Translations under genes and position numbers: made by a program
Origin: Pelecanus crispus
Taxonomy: Eukaryota; Chordata; Aves; Pelecaniformes; Pelecanidae
Assembly (NCBI RefSeq): GCF_030463565.1
Contig: NC_134643.1
Span: forward strand, 16,009,606 to 16,073,605
Length of the DNA: 64,000 bases
Reading direction: 5' to 3'
Part shown: piece by piece, positions 22,076 through 33,659 of the stretch
Numbering within the stretch: the first letter of the stretch is position 1
How the letters are laid out: the number at the start of each line of letters is the position of its first letter
Notes under the pieces: generated by a model
Seen by the model: the letters and a program-made list of their open reading frames with translations, nothing else
The model's database searches: none
What the model was told of the DNA's origin: nothing

Positions 22076-25000
22076 CAGAAAGAAGAAGTAAATTTGAGAA
22101 AAACAAGAAGGGGAGAAAAGCCGGGTCATTAAGGCACCGTAACAGTGCAGACCTATCAAGACAGGATCCCGTTATAAGATTAATTTTCTTGCGGAGCACA
22201 CCGGCTCATTTCTGGAGCGATCAAGTGCCCTATTTGCTCTTTGAGCTTTTCCCTTCACCGCACTGAACCCTTCCTTACTACTTACCTAAGCCACAGGACG
22301 GGTGCTCCCGTACTTCATCGACTACTCTTTTACATCCGTGCAGGCTACGTGCAACTAGCAGGCGGGGAAGGATGCTCCGGCATTTCTCTGCGCAGCCGTG
22401 GGCAGCAGAGTGATAAGGAATCGGATCCGATCCATTTTCACATTGAATTTCTTGAATGCTCCTCCCTGCCATATCCAGCCTGACCACGTCTTCCCACTTC
22501 ATGCAAGCAGTATTACCACACTGAGATCTAGAGGAAGCTGAGCCTTCCCCATTGACTGCCAGCAACCAGGGCTAACTCTCTAATGTACTTGCTCTGGAAT
22601 GGCCTTACAGATGTGAGAGCGTGCAGCCTGTGGCAGAAGCATTTACAAGATCAGACAGCCCCAGAATTCCAGGGGAAAAAAAGCAGTTCAGAAGTTCAGA
22701 GAAGTGACAGCATTCAAAGAGATCAAAATGGGCAGCAGTTTCTGCAAGCGACCTTCTGTCAGAAGGTATTTCCCATTCCCTACACCGAGAGACAGCAGTA
22801 TTTACTTATCAAAGATTAAAAGGTAAGGACTAAAATCCAGATATGCAACCTCACCTATTCAGCTGCTACCCAGCTCTGAAAGTGTCTGAAGAAGTTGGAG
22901 ACCTTGGTCTGTCAACCACTGCGCCAAAAGCCTCCCCAGGTCTCTGCGCATGCACTTCTGAGCCTGCCCAGAAAGACCAGAGTCCTTCCAATGTCCAGCA
23001 ACGATATATGAAGCTCAGTGAGGAATTTCCCCAACTACTTTCCCTGATGCCAGGTGGTGTTTTGAGGTCCTACCTACCCCACTGGCTCTGGAGGGGATGA
23101 GAGGCAAGGGGGTAGCAAGCAGAGCATTGGTGTAACACTTCCTGGCTGTCTGCAGTGGGTGGATAGTCTCCATGGGACAGCTGACAGCTAACCCGCTTTA
23201 GCTTACCCTTCAGGCCCTGAAAAGCTGCAGCTGGTACCTTATACCCTTTCATCCCTTCTCCCCGTCACTGTCATGCTTGGCGTGAGGGAGCCAGAGCAGA
23301 TCATCAATGAAGAACAAAAGTGACAGACGTTTCAGGCCAATATTTCAGTGCTGTTCCGACAGGTAAGTCAGTACAAAAGTAGATGCTCCCAGGGATTTCC
23401 TCACACACAGCCAGGGCTGAAACAATACCGTGTTCTTACATGCTCCAGAAGAGAGCCTGCCCCATCGCTGAACCAGAAGCTCTTTCCCTAAGTTAAAAGA
23501 ACATGAACTTACCCACTTAGTAAAATAAAGCAGCAGCCAGCCTCAGGGTGCCTCCAGCCAGAATTCGGCTGTAATCACTCCGCTGGCTCTTCTCACATGG
23601 AAGATTCGCTGTCCTTTCAGCTTTGCTAGCTGTAGGTCATGACATGTGGTTGCAACTGAATGGCCCCCCAGGGGATTCATCCTTTTTGCCCGTTTTGGGG
23701 CGCCAGCACTGATGCATGGCAGGTAAAACTCTGTCCCTCCAGCCTGAAGGCCTGTTGCACTTGTATCCATACAAGTAACAGCACAGCACATAGGAGAATA
23801 GGTTCATGGTTCCTGAAGAAGAAAGCAGAGATCATCCAAGTCTCCAGCAGTCCTGCTCTACTTTCAGCAAGGTTAAAAGCTCTGAAGTGCCCACATTGGC
23901 CACATGTAAAAACAGCCAATCAGTAAAGTTCAAAATTAAATTCCTTCCTTGATTAAGAGTTTTCAGGGCTTCAGGACAAGATGGGAATATGGACCCTTTG
24001 GCTTTTTGATTTAGCAATGCATTTCTCAAATTGATTTCTTGGTCTAGCTTCATCCTAGAGATGCTCTTCATGGAGCTGAGTGCAAACCTCACAGCCTCCT
24101 ATGTGTGCCAGTCCTTTCTCATTACTTTTGATGCACAGTCTCTGTGGAAACTAAAGCTAAAAATAATCACCCTCATCTCCTCTACTGGCACATACTGTTT
24201 CCTTTAACTGTAACTGCTTGAGCTACCTTCATTCATGATCTTCTGGGAAGAGACCCTACAAGTACCATGCCCATTTCTGCATGAGTCCCCTCAGGGGTAC
24301 TGCTGGTGCTGTGCCTGCGGTCATTGCTTGTACGCTGTTGCGAAGATGCCTTGCACGCCACATCGCTACTGGGCGCCTCTGATAACCCTGAATTCAGCTC
24401 TGAGCTTTGGCAGCTTCAAGTACTGTATCTCTTTTTCTGCTTTGGATCCACTATTAGCATATTGTGTCCTTTTCTCTCCTCTTCTGCTTCTGGTCAGGGC
24501 TCTCCTCCTTGCTGGCCAGCTCAAAGAAGTGAAACGTTCACTTGGATTGCAGGATGTTTCCATGGTGTAAACATGACTTGTTCCAGAAGCGCTAGAAGCA
24601 CACTGTGTCGGTAAAGAGCACGAAGACAACGCTGGCCCCTTTGATCAGGGGAAGGCTCCTGAGATGCAATACTCCATGAAGCCCTTGTGTAAAAATAGTT
24701 CCATTTCAGTCTGAAGGCATCATAGCCTCCTTTTGCTGTGTTCAGACTAGTGTGTTGCATGGCCCCAGAAAAAAGGTTTTTTCATTAGCTAGCCAGCGTG
24801 TCCCCTTTGCACTTTGCCAAGTCTTTTGGTTCTTAGCTGGACACCAAGCTTTATGTCACTGCAAGAAGTGACCTCAACATGCCACTAATGCCACCCAAAT
24901 GATACTAACTGCTGTAGCTGAAGATCTGAGTAATATAAAAGAATCAACAAAAAACCCTCAAGATCTTCAAGGCTACAGGCACCTCCCCGTGGAAGAAGCG

Positions 25001-28000
25001 ATGTTTCATTTCAGCCCATAGGACCAGGGATGATATAAAATAAGTGTTCTCTAGTTATTGTAGAGCTTATGAAGTGAAACTTGAGGATAAAATTCCTCTA
25101 TTACTGTGACTGTTGCAGAAGCGGCTAAAACATTTTGTGCTGCTAGAGCCAGAGTAAAAGCAGAAAATAACTGCTCTGACCCGAAAACTGTGTTTTAAAA
25201 GAAACTCGAAAAGCAGTACAGTCTAGTGGCTCAAAAATGTAATAATGAAACACAGTATTTTCAATTCAGAAAAAGGGAAAGAAAAGCCACAGAAGCAGAA
25301 AACGGCAGAATCCAGTAGAAGGATTAACATGCACAGTGCAGCCATTCGCCCTAGAGCAAAGGAGAGCTCCAAGGGAACCTGATCATATTAAACGTGAAGC
25401 TAAAATTAGATGCTTGCAAAAGCAGATCAGGATGCAAAAATTAAAAATAGCTGCCGTATCTGCAGAAAGTCATGGAGAATTAGATTTGAAGTCACCAGAG
25501 GAAGATGATTTAGGGGACGATATGTATAAATGGGAAAAAAGAAAAAGGAGCTGGGAACAGCAGCATGTATAACAACGGATACATTACCATCCCAAGGCAG
25601 GGGGTGCAGCAGGTAAGACTACTGCTGCTTTACAAGACAAGAAATGAGCCAGGGGACTTGGGACAGCTAGCTGCTGATCTTGGGCCACAGAAATCAAGCA
25701 CAGCTGTGGACTAGAGTGTGGTCTTTTTAGAGACCACTTCAAACTTTGAATTGAATTGAAATTAAATGGGCAAATTGATTAAAGCTTGTGCTAACACCAG
25801 CTTTTACTTGGATTCTGAGTAAAAGATCAGTACACAGCCTCTTTGATGACTGCATTAAGTCTAATTGCCGAGCAGACAGGTAAGAAGAAAATGCAGGCGG
25901 CAGCACTAACATTAAGTCACAAGCCAAGAAAAGACAAAGCGCATTTTATGAATAAATGAGAAATTGCTCAAATATTGGCAGGATGTAATACCAAGTACAA
26001 AACACCCATTGCTGATGGGGCACAGGTACCTACAGCCCTCCTGGCAGCAACAGGAATCAATCAGATCCCTTGAACAGGGGATGAATTGTAAGAACTGGCT
26101 GCCCAAACACACCCCCACTATTTGCAATGAGTGCTGGTATAGCAGAACAAGAGGGAACCTACCTAGAATCAGCTAGAAAAAAACTTTGAAGTGTTACTGA
26201 GTATGACAGGTTTGATCCAGGAGGAAAAAAAAAGGGGGGTAGTTCCAGTGTTGGCCAAGCAGGATCCACAGTGAAACAATAACTGAAGACATGGATAGCA
26301 GAGAATAGAATCTGACTGAGGCAGATTTTCTTAAGGAGAGAATGCAAGAAAAATACGGTCAAGGTTAGCACAGATTTCTCTAGGCCCTAGAGTGCTTGCC
26401 CTGAAATGAAGGGCAAAACCTTTGACTGTGTCCATATGGGCACAAATTTTAAGGATAGCACACACTAGCTCTATATTGCTGCCTTGCTGACTCAAGATGA
26501 ATAATGAAATATCCAGACAGGTGCTACTGAGCGCAGGCAAGTTTTTGGGAGTTGCAATTGAGAAGTGTAAAGAAAGCTTCTAAAAACACAAGTCAGAAAT
26601 TTTGATTTCTTTTTCCGTGCTCTAAATACTGAGTGTCCATAGGAGGGCAGTGTTACTAAGGGCACACCTGGATTCACTTGACATTCGAGAAGAAAAGGGA
26701 ATTCCACATTTGACACGGGCTCTAAAATACAACTCTGAATAGCTGTTGCTAGCATATGTGAACTTGATCTTAACCTTGAAAGAAACTGCCTCATTCGCTA
26801 GTATTTAAGGCGGGGCAGGGGGAGGGATGCACTCCTACCCTGTAGCATTCTTCTGAATAATTTCATTATTCAGGTTAATATTTAAAGGTGACTAAGCAGC
26901 AAAAATTGGCCTCTGACTTTGTGACAACAACTTTGCGACAACAACTTTGCTTTAGGCTATACAGCAAATCTGCTAGGAATGAACACATCCTAAATACTGC
27001 CACAAGAATAAAAGTAGATGATCCAGGATGATCCAGAATGTCTGATGTGCAGTCACGACTTGCTCGGGAGTCAGACATTTGTGAAAGCATCAGGGATTAT
27101 GTTTAGACAGCTTCCAAGAGTGAGATACCCTCCCAGCTCCCCAAGAGTTTGCAGCAGGGCAGGCAGCCAAACCAGCATGGTGCAGCACAGCATGGCCAAG
27201 TTCCCCAGCTTTATGGGCTGCTCAGTTCCAGGGGATAGGGGAAAATAAAAAGTCTGTAGCTACCCTGTATCCTCGAGCAGGTGATGAACCCACAGTCTTA
27301 CAGCTCTTCACATCAAGGCAGCACCCATACTCTTTCTTGCCTTCAGTGAGAGCTACCTATACCTGCTGCTGCTAGCAATAGGTGTGCAAGCAGAGACAGA
27401 AGCCCTGATATATTCACTGGACATCACAACACTGCTCAGCTCTAGTACAGCATAAGCTACTAATACTGCTGACCTGTCAGCTGGCATTTCAGTGTCCTGG
27501 CTCCAGCCTGCATTTGAGATGGGTTTGCTCGCAGGGGTGATAGGAGTCACCAGAGTGACTCCATTCAGTGCTGTCTGCACTGGCCTCTGGAGCTTTGACA
27601 TTGTCAGATCTCTCTTGGGCTTGATTTCCTATGGCTTTTCCTCCAGGCTGCTAGCAAAGCTCTCAGCTACCACCACCACCACGCTAGCTCCCATGGCAGG
27701 GACTCTTCTAGGAGTTAGCACACACAGTATGTACATTTCTCAGCACTGTCCCACAGGCCTGATCCTCAGGTCACAGCACCCTAAACCACAAATTACTTGG
27801 TTCCTTAAACACCTCCTAATGCCGGTGGGATTCTATTCTCTGCCATGGAGCTCCCTTTTGCTATCCCATACTGACCCCTCAGCTTCATTTTCCTTCACTG
27901 CCACCACCCAGTCCTTCTTCCTGCTGTGAGTATCTGATCACAATTCCTCTCTCTAGCATTGCACCATGCATCATACTTCCATTTCACTCACTAGAGCTGC

Positions 28001-29984
28001 ATAACTATAGCCTGCTACCAGAAGAATTCATGCAGTGTGAGAGGATTTTCATGAGCTTGCTCCGCTGATGGCTGCAAGAGAGATTGCTGCCAGCTGAGGA
28101 TGCCTTACCTGTAGAGACCTGGCAGAGTTCCAGGCCCTTTGTTCCCTCAATACAGAGGATCAAGTGCATCTCCTGATAGCAACAGATTCTTGTGCAGTCA
28201 AGATAAAGCTGGTAAATCAGTCAGCAGGGTCTTTTTTTTTTTTTTTTTCTTCTCACCTGCTCTCATGAGTAAATGAGACTGAGTATTTTGGTGCTGCCAG
28301 CATGAATGTGATGGCAAAGGCAAAGGCTGCTCAGCCCTTTGTGGGTGTCCAAGGTAAATGAGAGCAGCTGCTTGCTCCTGCTGCACGATTCTTTCCACTT
28401 CATCTCAGCTGCAGGACGCTAGCAGACAAAGCCAGCAGTATTCTGCATCGGTCCCTCCCCCTCGTGAAGGAAAACAAGTCTTATCCTAATGAACCAGAAG
28501 GGGACATCATAGAATCATGTGGTTATTTTTTCTTTTAAAATCTTGCTTGCTGTGGACTACACATCACGCTCACCTTAGCCTGCAGAGCCAGGACGCTGTT
28601 AACATTTAGCTGTGTAGAACACACACATATGCACCTTTAATTTCTACAAAACATAACCACGTATCTGTTGATCTATATTTTACCAGCTATAGTCCTGCCT
28701 GCCATATTTGGTCTCCTTGTATTCTGCAGGAAAGCACCCTGGGGATGAGATGCACTTGTTTCATCTACAAAAAGCTAAGGGAAACTTTCAGCCCTATGGG
28801 AAACAGGAATGTCTCTTTGAGCACGTATGAAATTTAAGTTTCTGTTGAAACAATCAATGATAGTGTGCTAAGCTTTCCAACTCTGTATCAGTTTCAGTTG
28901 TTGGCTAGACCTTAGCCATCAATGAGGCATATACTGATCTAAACCATTCCTGCTCTCATGTGTGCAAAGATACACACAATTACCATTTTATAACTAAGCC
29001 ATCCCAATGACTCTAACAGGGCTAGTTGTGACAAAGTCAGTTTGTCATGGAGCTGGAGCTTTAGTTGGTAAATAAGCACATATTAAATAGACAGGAGCAT
29101 AGTTTTGTTAAAAAAAATTAAAGGGTAATAAAAAATGTTTTAGCCACAACATATGTAACATTAGATCCCAAAGAATTATGAGATTGAAAAAATTAATTAA
29201 TCTATAATTAGCAGGGTTTTTTCTTAGGCAAGATGAAAATTCATAGAAGTTTCAGATTTTAGGATGAAATACATATTTTAAATAAGCATGCACAAAGGTG
29301 CAAACAGGGAGCCTCTGGCTAAAAGGCAAAAAAACAGGGGGCAAAGGCAAACAATGGCCCATCAGGTGTTAGAAAAAGAGAACATTACAAAGCAGGGACC
29401 TCTGAAAAAAAACTTGGTTCAACCTTTTGTTCAAAGAAGTGATAACTTTGATCAAGTGACAAATAATAAGTTGCTTCAGGCCTAGCTTTGAAATTAGAAT
29501 ATAGCAATAGAATTACCAAGACATATAAATATTGATCTTCTTAACCTTGTACCAATAGTGATCCTATCATAGCTCACCATGATGAAATATCACAGAGCTT
29601 ATCTCAGGTGTCTATAATTCTGTTAGGAAGAGAGCAACAGAGAACATCCAATAGTTTTGACTTGGGGAGGGAGAAAAAAAAAAAAAGTCCTATGTGCAGC
29701 AACAAAGTAATTTTCTTTCCCTAACTCTTCTCTGTCCCTTTCTTCCCAAATACTCATAGTGATACAGATATAACATCACAAAACAAGCCATCTGTGACAA
29801 CAGTCAGTTCAGGGCAGCATTAGGCAATAAATGACCTCACTTCAGTGAGGAATGAGCATTTAAGATTTAAAGTTAGTATTTAGAACATGGAACTGATGCA
29901 AGCAAAGAGGTCAGAAAGGACACCTCAAAAGTCATTGTCAGCAAGGGTTCTTGAGAGGCAGAACAGCTGGTGCAATAGCACTCC

Positions 29985-31101
29985 TGTATTGGGTTTACAT
30001 GGCAAAGTTTTGGGGGGGGGGGGGGGGGGCTACAGGGGTAGCTTCTGTGAGAAACTGCTAGAAGCTTCCCCCATGTCTGACAGAGCCAACGCCAGGCAGG
30101 TCCAAGATGGATCCACCGCTGGCCAAGGCCAAGCCCATCAGCAACGGTGGTAGCGCCTCTGGGATAACATATTTAAGAAGGGGAAAAAAACCTGCACAAC
30201 TGTAGCTGGAAAGAGGAGTAACCCTGCAGACACCAAGGTCAGTGAAGAAGGAGGGCAGGAGGTGCTCCAGGCACCGGAGCAGAGATTCCCCTGCAGCCCC
30301 TGGTGCAGCCCCTGGTGAGGCAGCTGTGCCCCTGCACCCATGGAGCTCCACGGGGGAGCAGATCTCCACCTGCACCCGGGGAGGACCCCACACCGGAGCA
30401 GGGGGATGTGCCCGAAGGAGGCTGTGACCCCGTGGGAAGCCCACGCTGGAGCAGGCTCCTGGCAGGACCTGTGGCCCCGTGGAGAGAGGAGCCCAGGCTG
30501 GAGCAGGTTTGCTGGCAGGACTTGTGACCCCGTGGGGGACCCACGCTGGAGCAGTCTGCTCCTGAAGGACTGCACCCCATGGAAGGGACCCACGCTGGAG
30601 CAGTTTGTGAAGAACTGCAGCCCATGGGAAGGACCCACGCTGGAGAAGTTCATGGAGGACTGTCTCCCATGGGAGGGACCCCACAGTGGAGCAGGGGAAG
30701 AGTGTGAGGAGTCCTCCCCTGAGGAGGAAGGAGCAACAGAGACAGTGCGTGATGAACTGACCACAATCCCCATTCCCCATCCCCCTGCACTGCTTGGGGG
30801 GAGGCAGACAAAACTGGGAGTGAAGTTGAGCCTGGGAAGAAGAGAGGGGTGGGGAGAAGTTTTAAGGTTTAGTTTTTATTTCTCATTATCCTACTCTGAT
30901 TTGACTGGCAATAAGTTTAACTGATTTTCCCCAAGTCAAGTCTGTTCTGCCTATGACAGTAACTGGCGATTGATCTCTCCCTGTCCTTATCTCAACCCAT
31001 GAGCCTTTTGCTATATTTTCTCTCCCCTGTCAAGTTGAGAAGGGGAGTGACAGAGCAGCTTTGGTGGGCACTTGGCATCCAGCCAGGGTCAACCCACCGC
31101 A
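29985..31101 (+). mobile_element. Solo LTR of an avian endogenous retrovirus
   Basis: The unit starts TGTATTGGGTTTACATGG and ends GGGTCAACCCACCGCA (TG...CA boundaries). It is flanked by ACTCC on the left (29980-29984) and ACTTC on the right (31102-31106), a possible 5-bp target duplication with one mismatch. A TATA-like ATATTTAAGA is at 30169-30178. I recognise the TTTACATGGCAAAGTTTTGG start and the GGCATCCAGCCAGGGTCAAC end from a widespread avian LTR family. No primer-binding site or internal genes follow, so it is a recombined solo LTR. It has an 18-base G run (30012-30029) and internal sub-repeats. Confidence 0.75.
30340..30700 (+). repeat. Degenerate tandem sub-repeats inside the LTR
   Basis: The motif (C/A)ACGCTGGAGCAG, or a close variant, recurs about every 45-55 bases (near 30441, 30496, 30541, 30590, 30636 and 30681), each time followed by GGA-rich sequence and a CCC-ATGG stretch. 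It reads as a diverged minisatellite within the LTR, between the TATA-like box and the 3' end. Confidence 0.7.
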
Positions 31102-32395
31102 ACTTCAAAATAACACCTCCTCATATTTGTAATCAATTATCTGATTCAGTACTTCACATCTCAATAAAGGCTTTTTTGTATTCTGTTAGCTAACACCAAA
31201 GCATTACAATTGCTATATATGCAGCCTTTCCACAAGAGTCACACTACCTTTGTAGCTCAATGCTATTCTGCTGAGATCACTCATCTTTTATCATCAATAC
31301 TTTCAGTGAAACTTCAAGACCCTGTTCAGACCACTGAGATGACAGAAGACTACTTAGCCATAATTCATTTTCTGATGGTAAAGGAAGTGCAGACAGCATG
31401 GGACTACCAGAAGAATGCACATGCCCTGGCCCACTTGCATATAACATCTACCCAAGCAAGGATGTGGAGAGAGCTGGGTAAATCATTGTGTTAACACCAA
31501 TCTGCTTAAAGACCTTTGAATGTGAAGCTAAAAACCACTTCATTGTCAAAACCATTTGGCAGTTTCATCAGCCCTTCAGATCATAGCTGAGTTGCTATCA
31601 AAAAAAACCCCAAACCAACCCATAACTGAAGTAACTGGTTTTATGTGTCACTTCTGAATACAAGAATGATATTGTCCTTCCTAAACCCTATGTCCCAGTC
31701 TTCTCCTGTTGCAAATTTTCTCTTGGGTTGCAGAAGGTCCAGGACACAGAGGGAAGGCTCCTAGAAGACTACATTATGATACTTTTGATGCAAGAGTTGG
31801 AACCGAGTACCACTTTTCTCTTATATTCCCTGAAGAGGCCTTTGTAAGGTGGGATAATACTTGCTACTTGAATAACCACTGAGAAAAGGCAAGCCTGTTT
31901 GCTTGTGGCAGTAACACAGCTAGTATTGTTAAACAGGAAACAGCAGAAGCTCATTGCTTTCAAATCCCTTATCCAGCAATGGGGAAGAAACAGAAGAGCA
32001 TGATTTTAGAAAAGGACACCTGAACATTGCACTTCTTACCTCTTCCAAAAGGAAATTCAAATAAAATTTTGGACAGTTATAAGTAATAAAAGCCCCCACT
32101 TTGGGCTGACAGGAAGAAGTGCTGGGCAGCACCAGGCAGCTTTAGTCTGCATGAGTGATAGATAGTCCTCTACAAAAAAAAAAAAAACAACACAAAAAAA
32201 AAACACAAAAAAAAAACACCAACCACCCAAAGGCATCAGTGTAAAAACCCTTCTGTAGCACAGATAACTCGTTTAGCTAGCAAGGTCAGCAATAGCTAAA
32301 GCCACATCCCAGAAGCTACAAAGCCAATACTGCTTGTAACAGCAATGCAACTGTAAGAACTTAAGGCACATTCTTTCAGCAACAACCATACTTAT
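31102..32395. other. Intergenic DNA downstream of SYPL1
   Basis: No gene supported. An A-rich low-complexity stretch of A runs broken by single C's lies at 32174-32219. Confidence 0.6.
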
Positions 32396-33527
32396 TTTAT
32401 TATACTCTTTGGACTGGAAGCTTACTATCAGAGAGTCAGTAGCTCTGGCACACTGAACAATTAGGATTTGTGTTATATATACACACTATTATGTCTATTT
32501 TAATCACAAACAGTTTAAACAAATCAAAAAACCTGAAGAGCTTGTTTATTAGATTTGTCAATACAAACATTCTTTCTGGGCAATTCACAGAGAGTCAGAT
32601 ATCTTAATAAAGAAGTCCACATGAGAAGAACCAAATATTGCTCCCAATGAATAAGCTGAACAACATCAATGAAGACTTAGTCATAATCGGACATCTCCAG
32701 TTATGCCCTTTCATACACAAGCATTGCTCATGCACCTTAAAAGGAATTTATAATAGCCCAGACACTAGCAGTTAGAATATATCAGCTTTGATTTCTACAG
32801 TATTTGTAAGAGTTTTGGGCCATAATTTACTTCCCCCCCCCAAGTGCTTAAGTCATTTATTGCATACATATACACACTCTCATCTTTGTCAGATGATTTT
32901 ATAGTGAAACTATAAGCTATTTTCTTGTTCAGAGGTTGTCCCAAGCCATTAAATACTAACAACATACTAAACACAGAAGTAATGTCCTTCCAGACAGGCC
33001 TGTCAGCAGATTTGATACAGTAATCCAAACAGAATATCTGGAAACCTATATGTGATGGCTACAACTCTGACAGAGCTGCAAGTTACACTCAGATGGCTTT
33101 TGCAAGGTATCAGTGATAGGAAGCAGCTGAACTGCATTTTCACATGCGCTAGTTGCATTTACATTTAATTTTTCAGCCAAGGCTTGTTAGAACTAAAGAA
33201 GTTGCAGTAATAACCCAAATGCAGTTGCTTCTCACTGATCCCTCCTACAAGGCTAATTTAAGAACCTGAAAGGGTCAGCATCCAGATAGCCTCAACGTTT
33301 TGCTCTCCAAAAACTGTAATAAAAAGCTGCACAACTTCAAAAGGCATAACATATTTCAAGATAATTAAACACTTCAGTTGGAGTATCCAAGACCTTATGT
33401 CAAGCCATAGTACAAAACAGAAGTTTGTATGAAGTATTATCAGTTATTATTGAAATAAATCCTAACAGCTCCATGCTCTTGGCAGTATGATGTAAAAGTG
33501 GAAGCACTTCAAAGTATCACCTTGTTT
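32396..33527 (-). other. SYPL1: Probable SYPL1 3' UTR with candidate polyadenylation signals
   Basis: Downstream of the SYPL1 stop on the minus strand, AATAAA (TTTATT on the plus strand) occurs at 32856-32861, 32545-32550 and 32396-32401. The true end cannot be chosen from sequence alone, so the 3' UTR is about 0.7 to 1.1 kb. The stretch is AT-rich with no open frame of note. Confidence 0.45.
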
Positions 33528-33659
33528 TTATGCTCCTCTTTGAGCTGGATATATTCCTGGACTTGGAGAAATTCTGTTTGATTGGTTGTGCAGGTTGGTG
33601 TCCTTGTATACAAACCAAATATTTCCTCCCCATAAAACCATATTAAGCAAACCAAACAC
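33528..33659 (-). CDS. SYPL1: SYPL1 exon 5 (TM4, C-terminal tail, stop)
   Basis: Acceptor aacctacag. It encodes VFGLLNMVLWGGNIWFVYKD (TM4 and exit), then a short hydrophilic tail ending in GIYPAQRGA and TAA at 33530-33528. The tail is short and lacks the long Tyr/Gly-Pro repeats of neuronal synaptophysin, as expected for SYPL1. Confidence 0.95.
   Translation of the reverse strand: MFGLLNMVLWGGNIWFVYKDTNLHNQSNRISPSPGIYPAQRGA

Larger units (their letters stand above)
17341..29984. other. Intergenic DNA between CDHR3 and SYPL1 (left part)
   Basis: No host gene supported. It contains two CR1 tails (19501-19568, 19919-19990), a GC-rich CpG island-like block (21900-22075), a T20 run near 28231-28250, and an unexplained Lys/Glu-rich frame (25336-25572), covered separately. 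The rest is non-descript. Confidence 0.6.

Noticed and set aside
21804..22266. Proline/glycine-rich reading frames on both strands
   Set aside because: They arise from the C21 and G14 homopolymers and CCG repeats; no splice pattern or known domain supports them.
27492..27929. 145-codon plus-strand frame between CDHR3 and SYPL1
   Set aside because: Ser/Leu/Thr-rich translation with no domain, signal or splice context; consistent with a chance open frame.
30058..30924. Long reading frames with repeated segments (up to 240 codons)
   Set aside because: They lie inside the solo LTR and reflect its GC-rich tandem sub-repeats. They do not resemble retroviral proteins.
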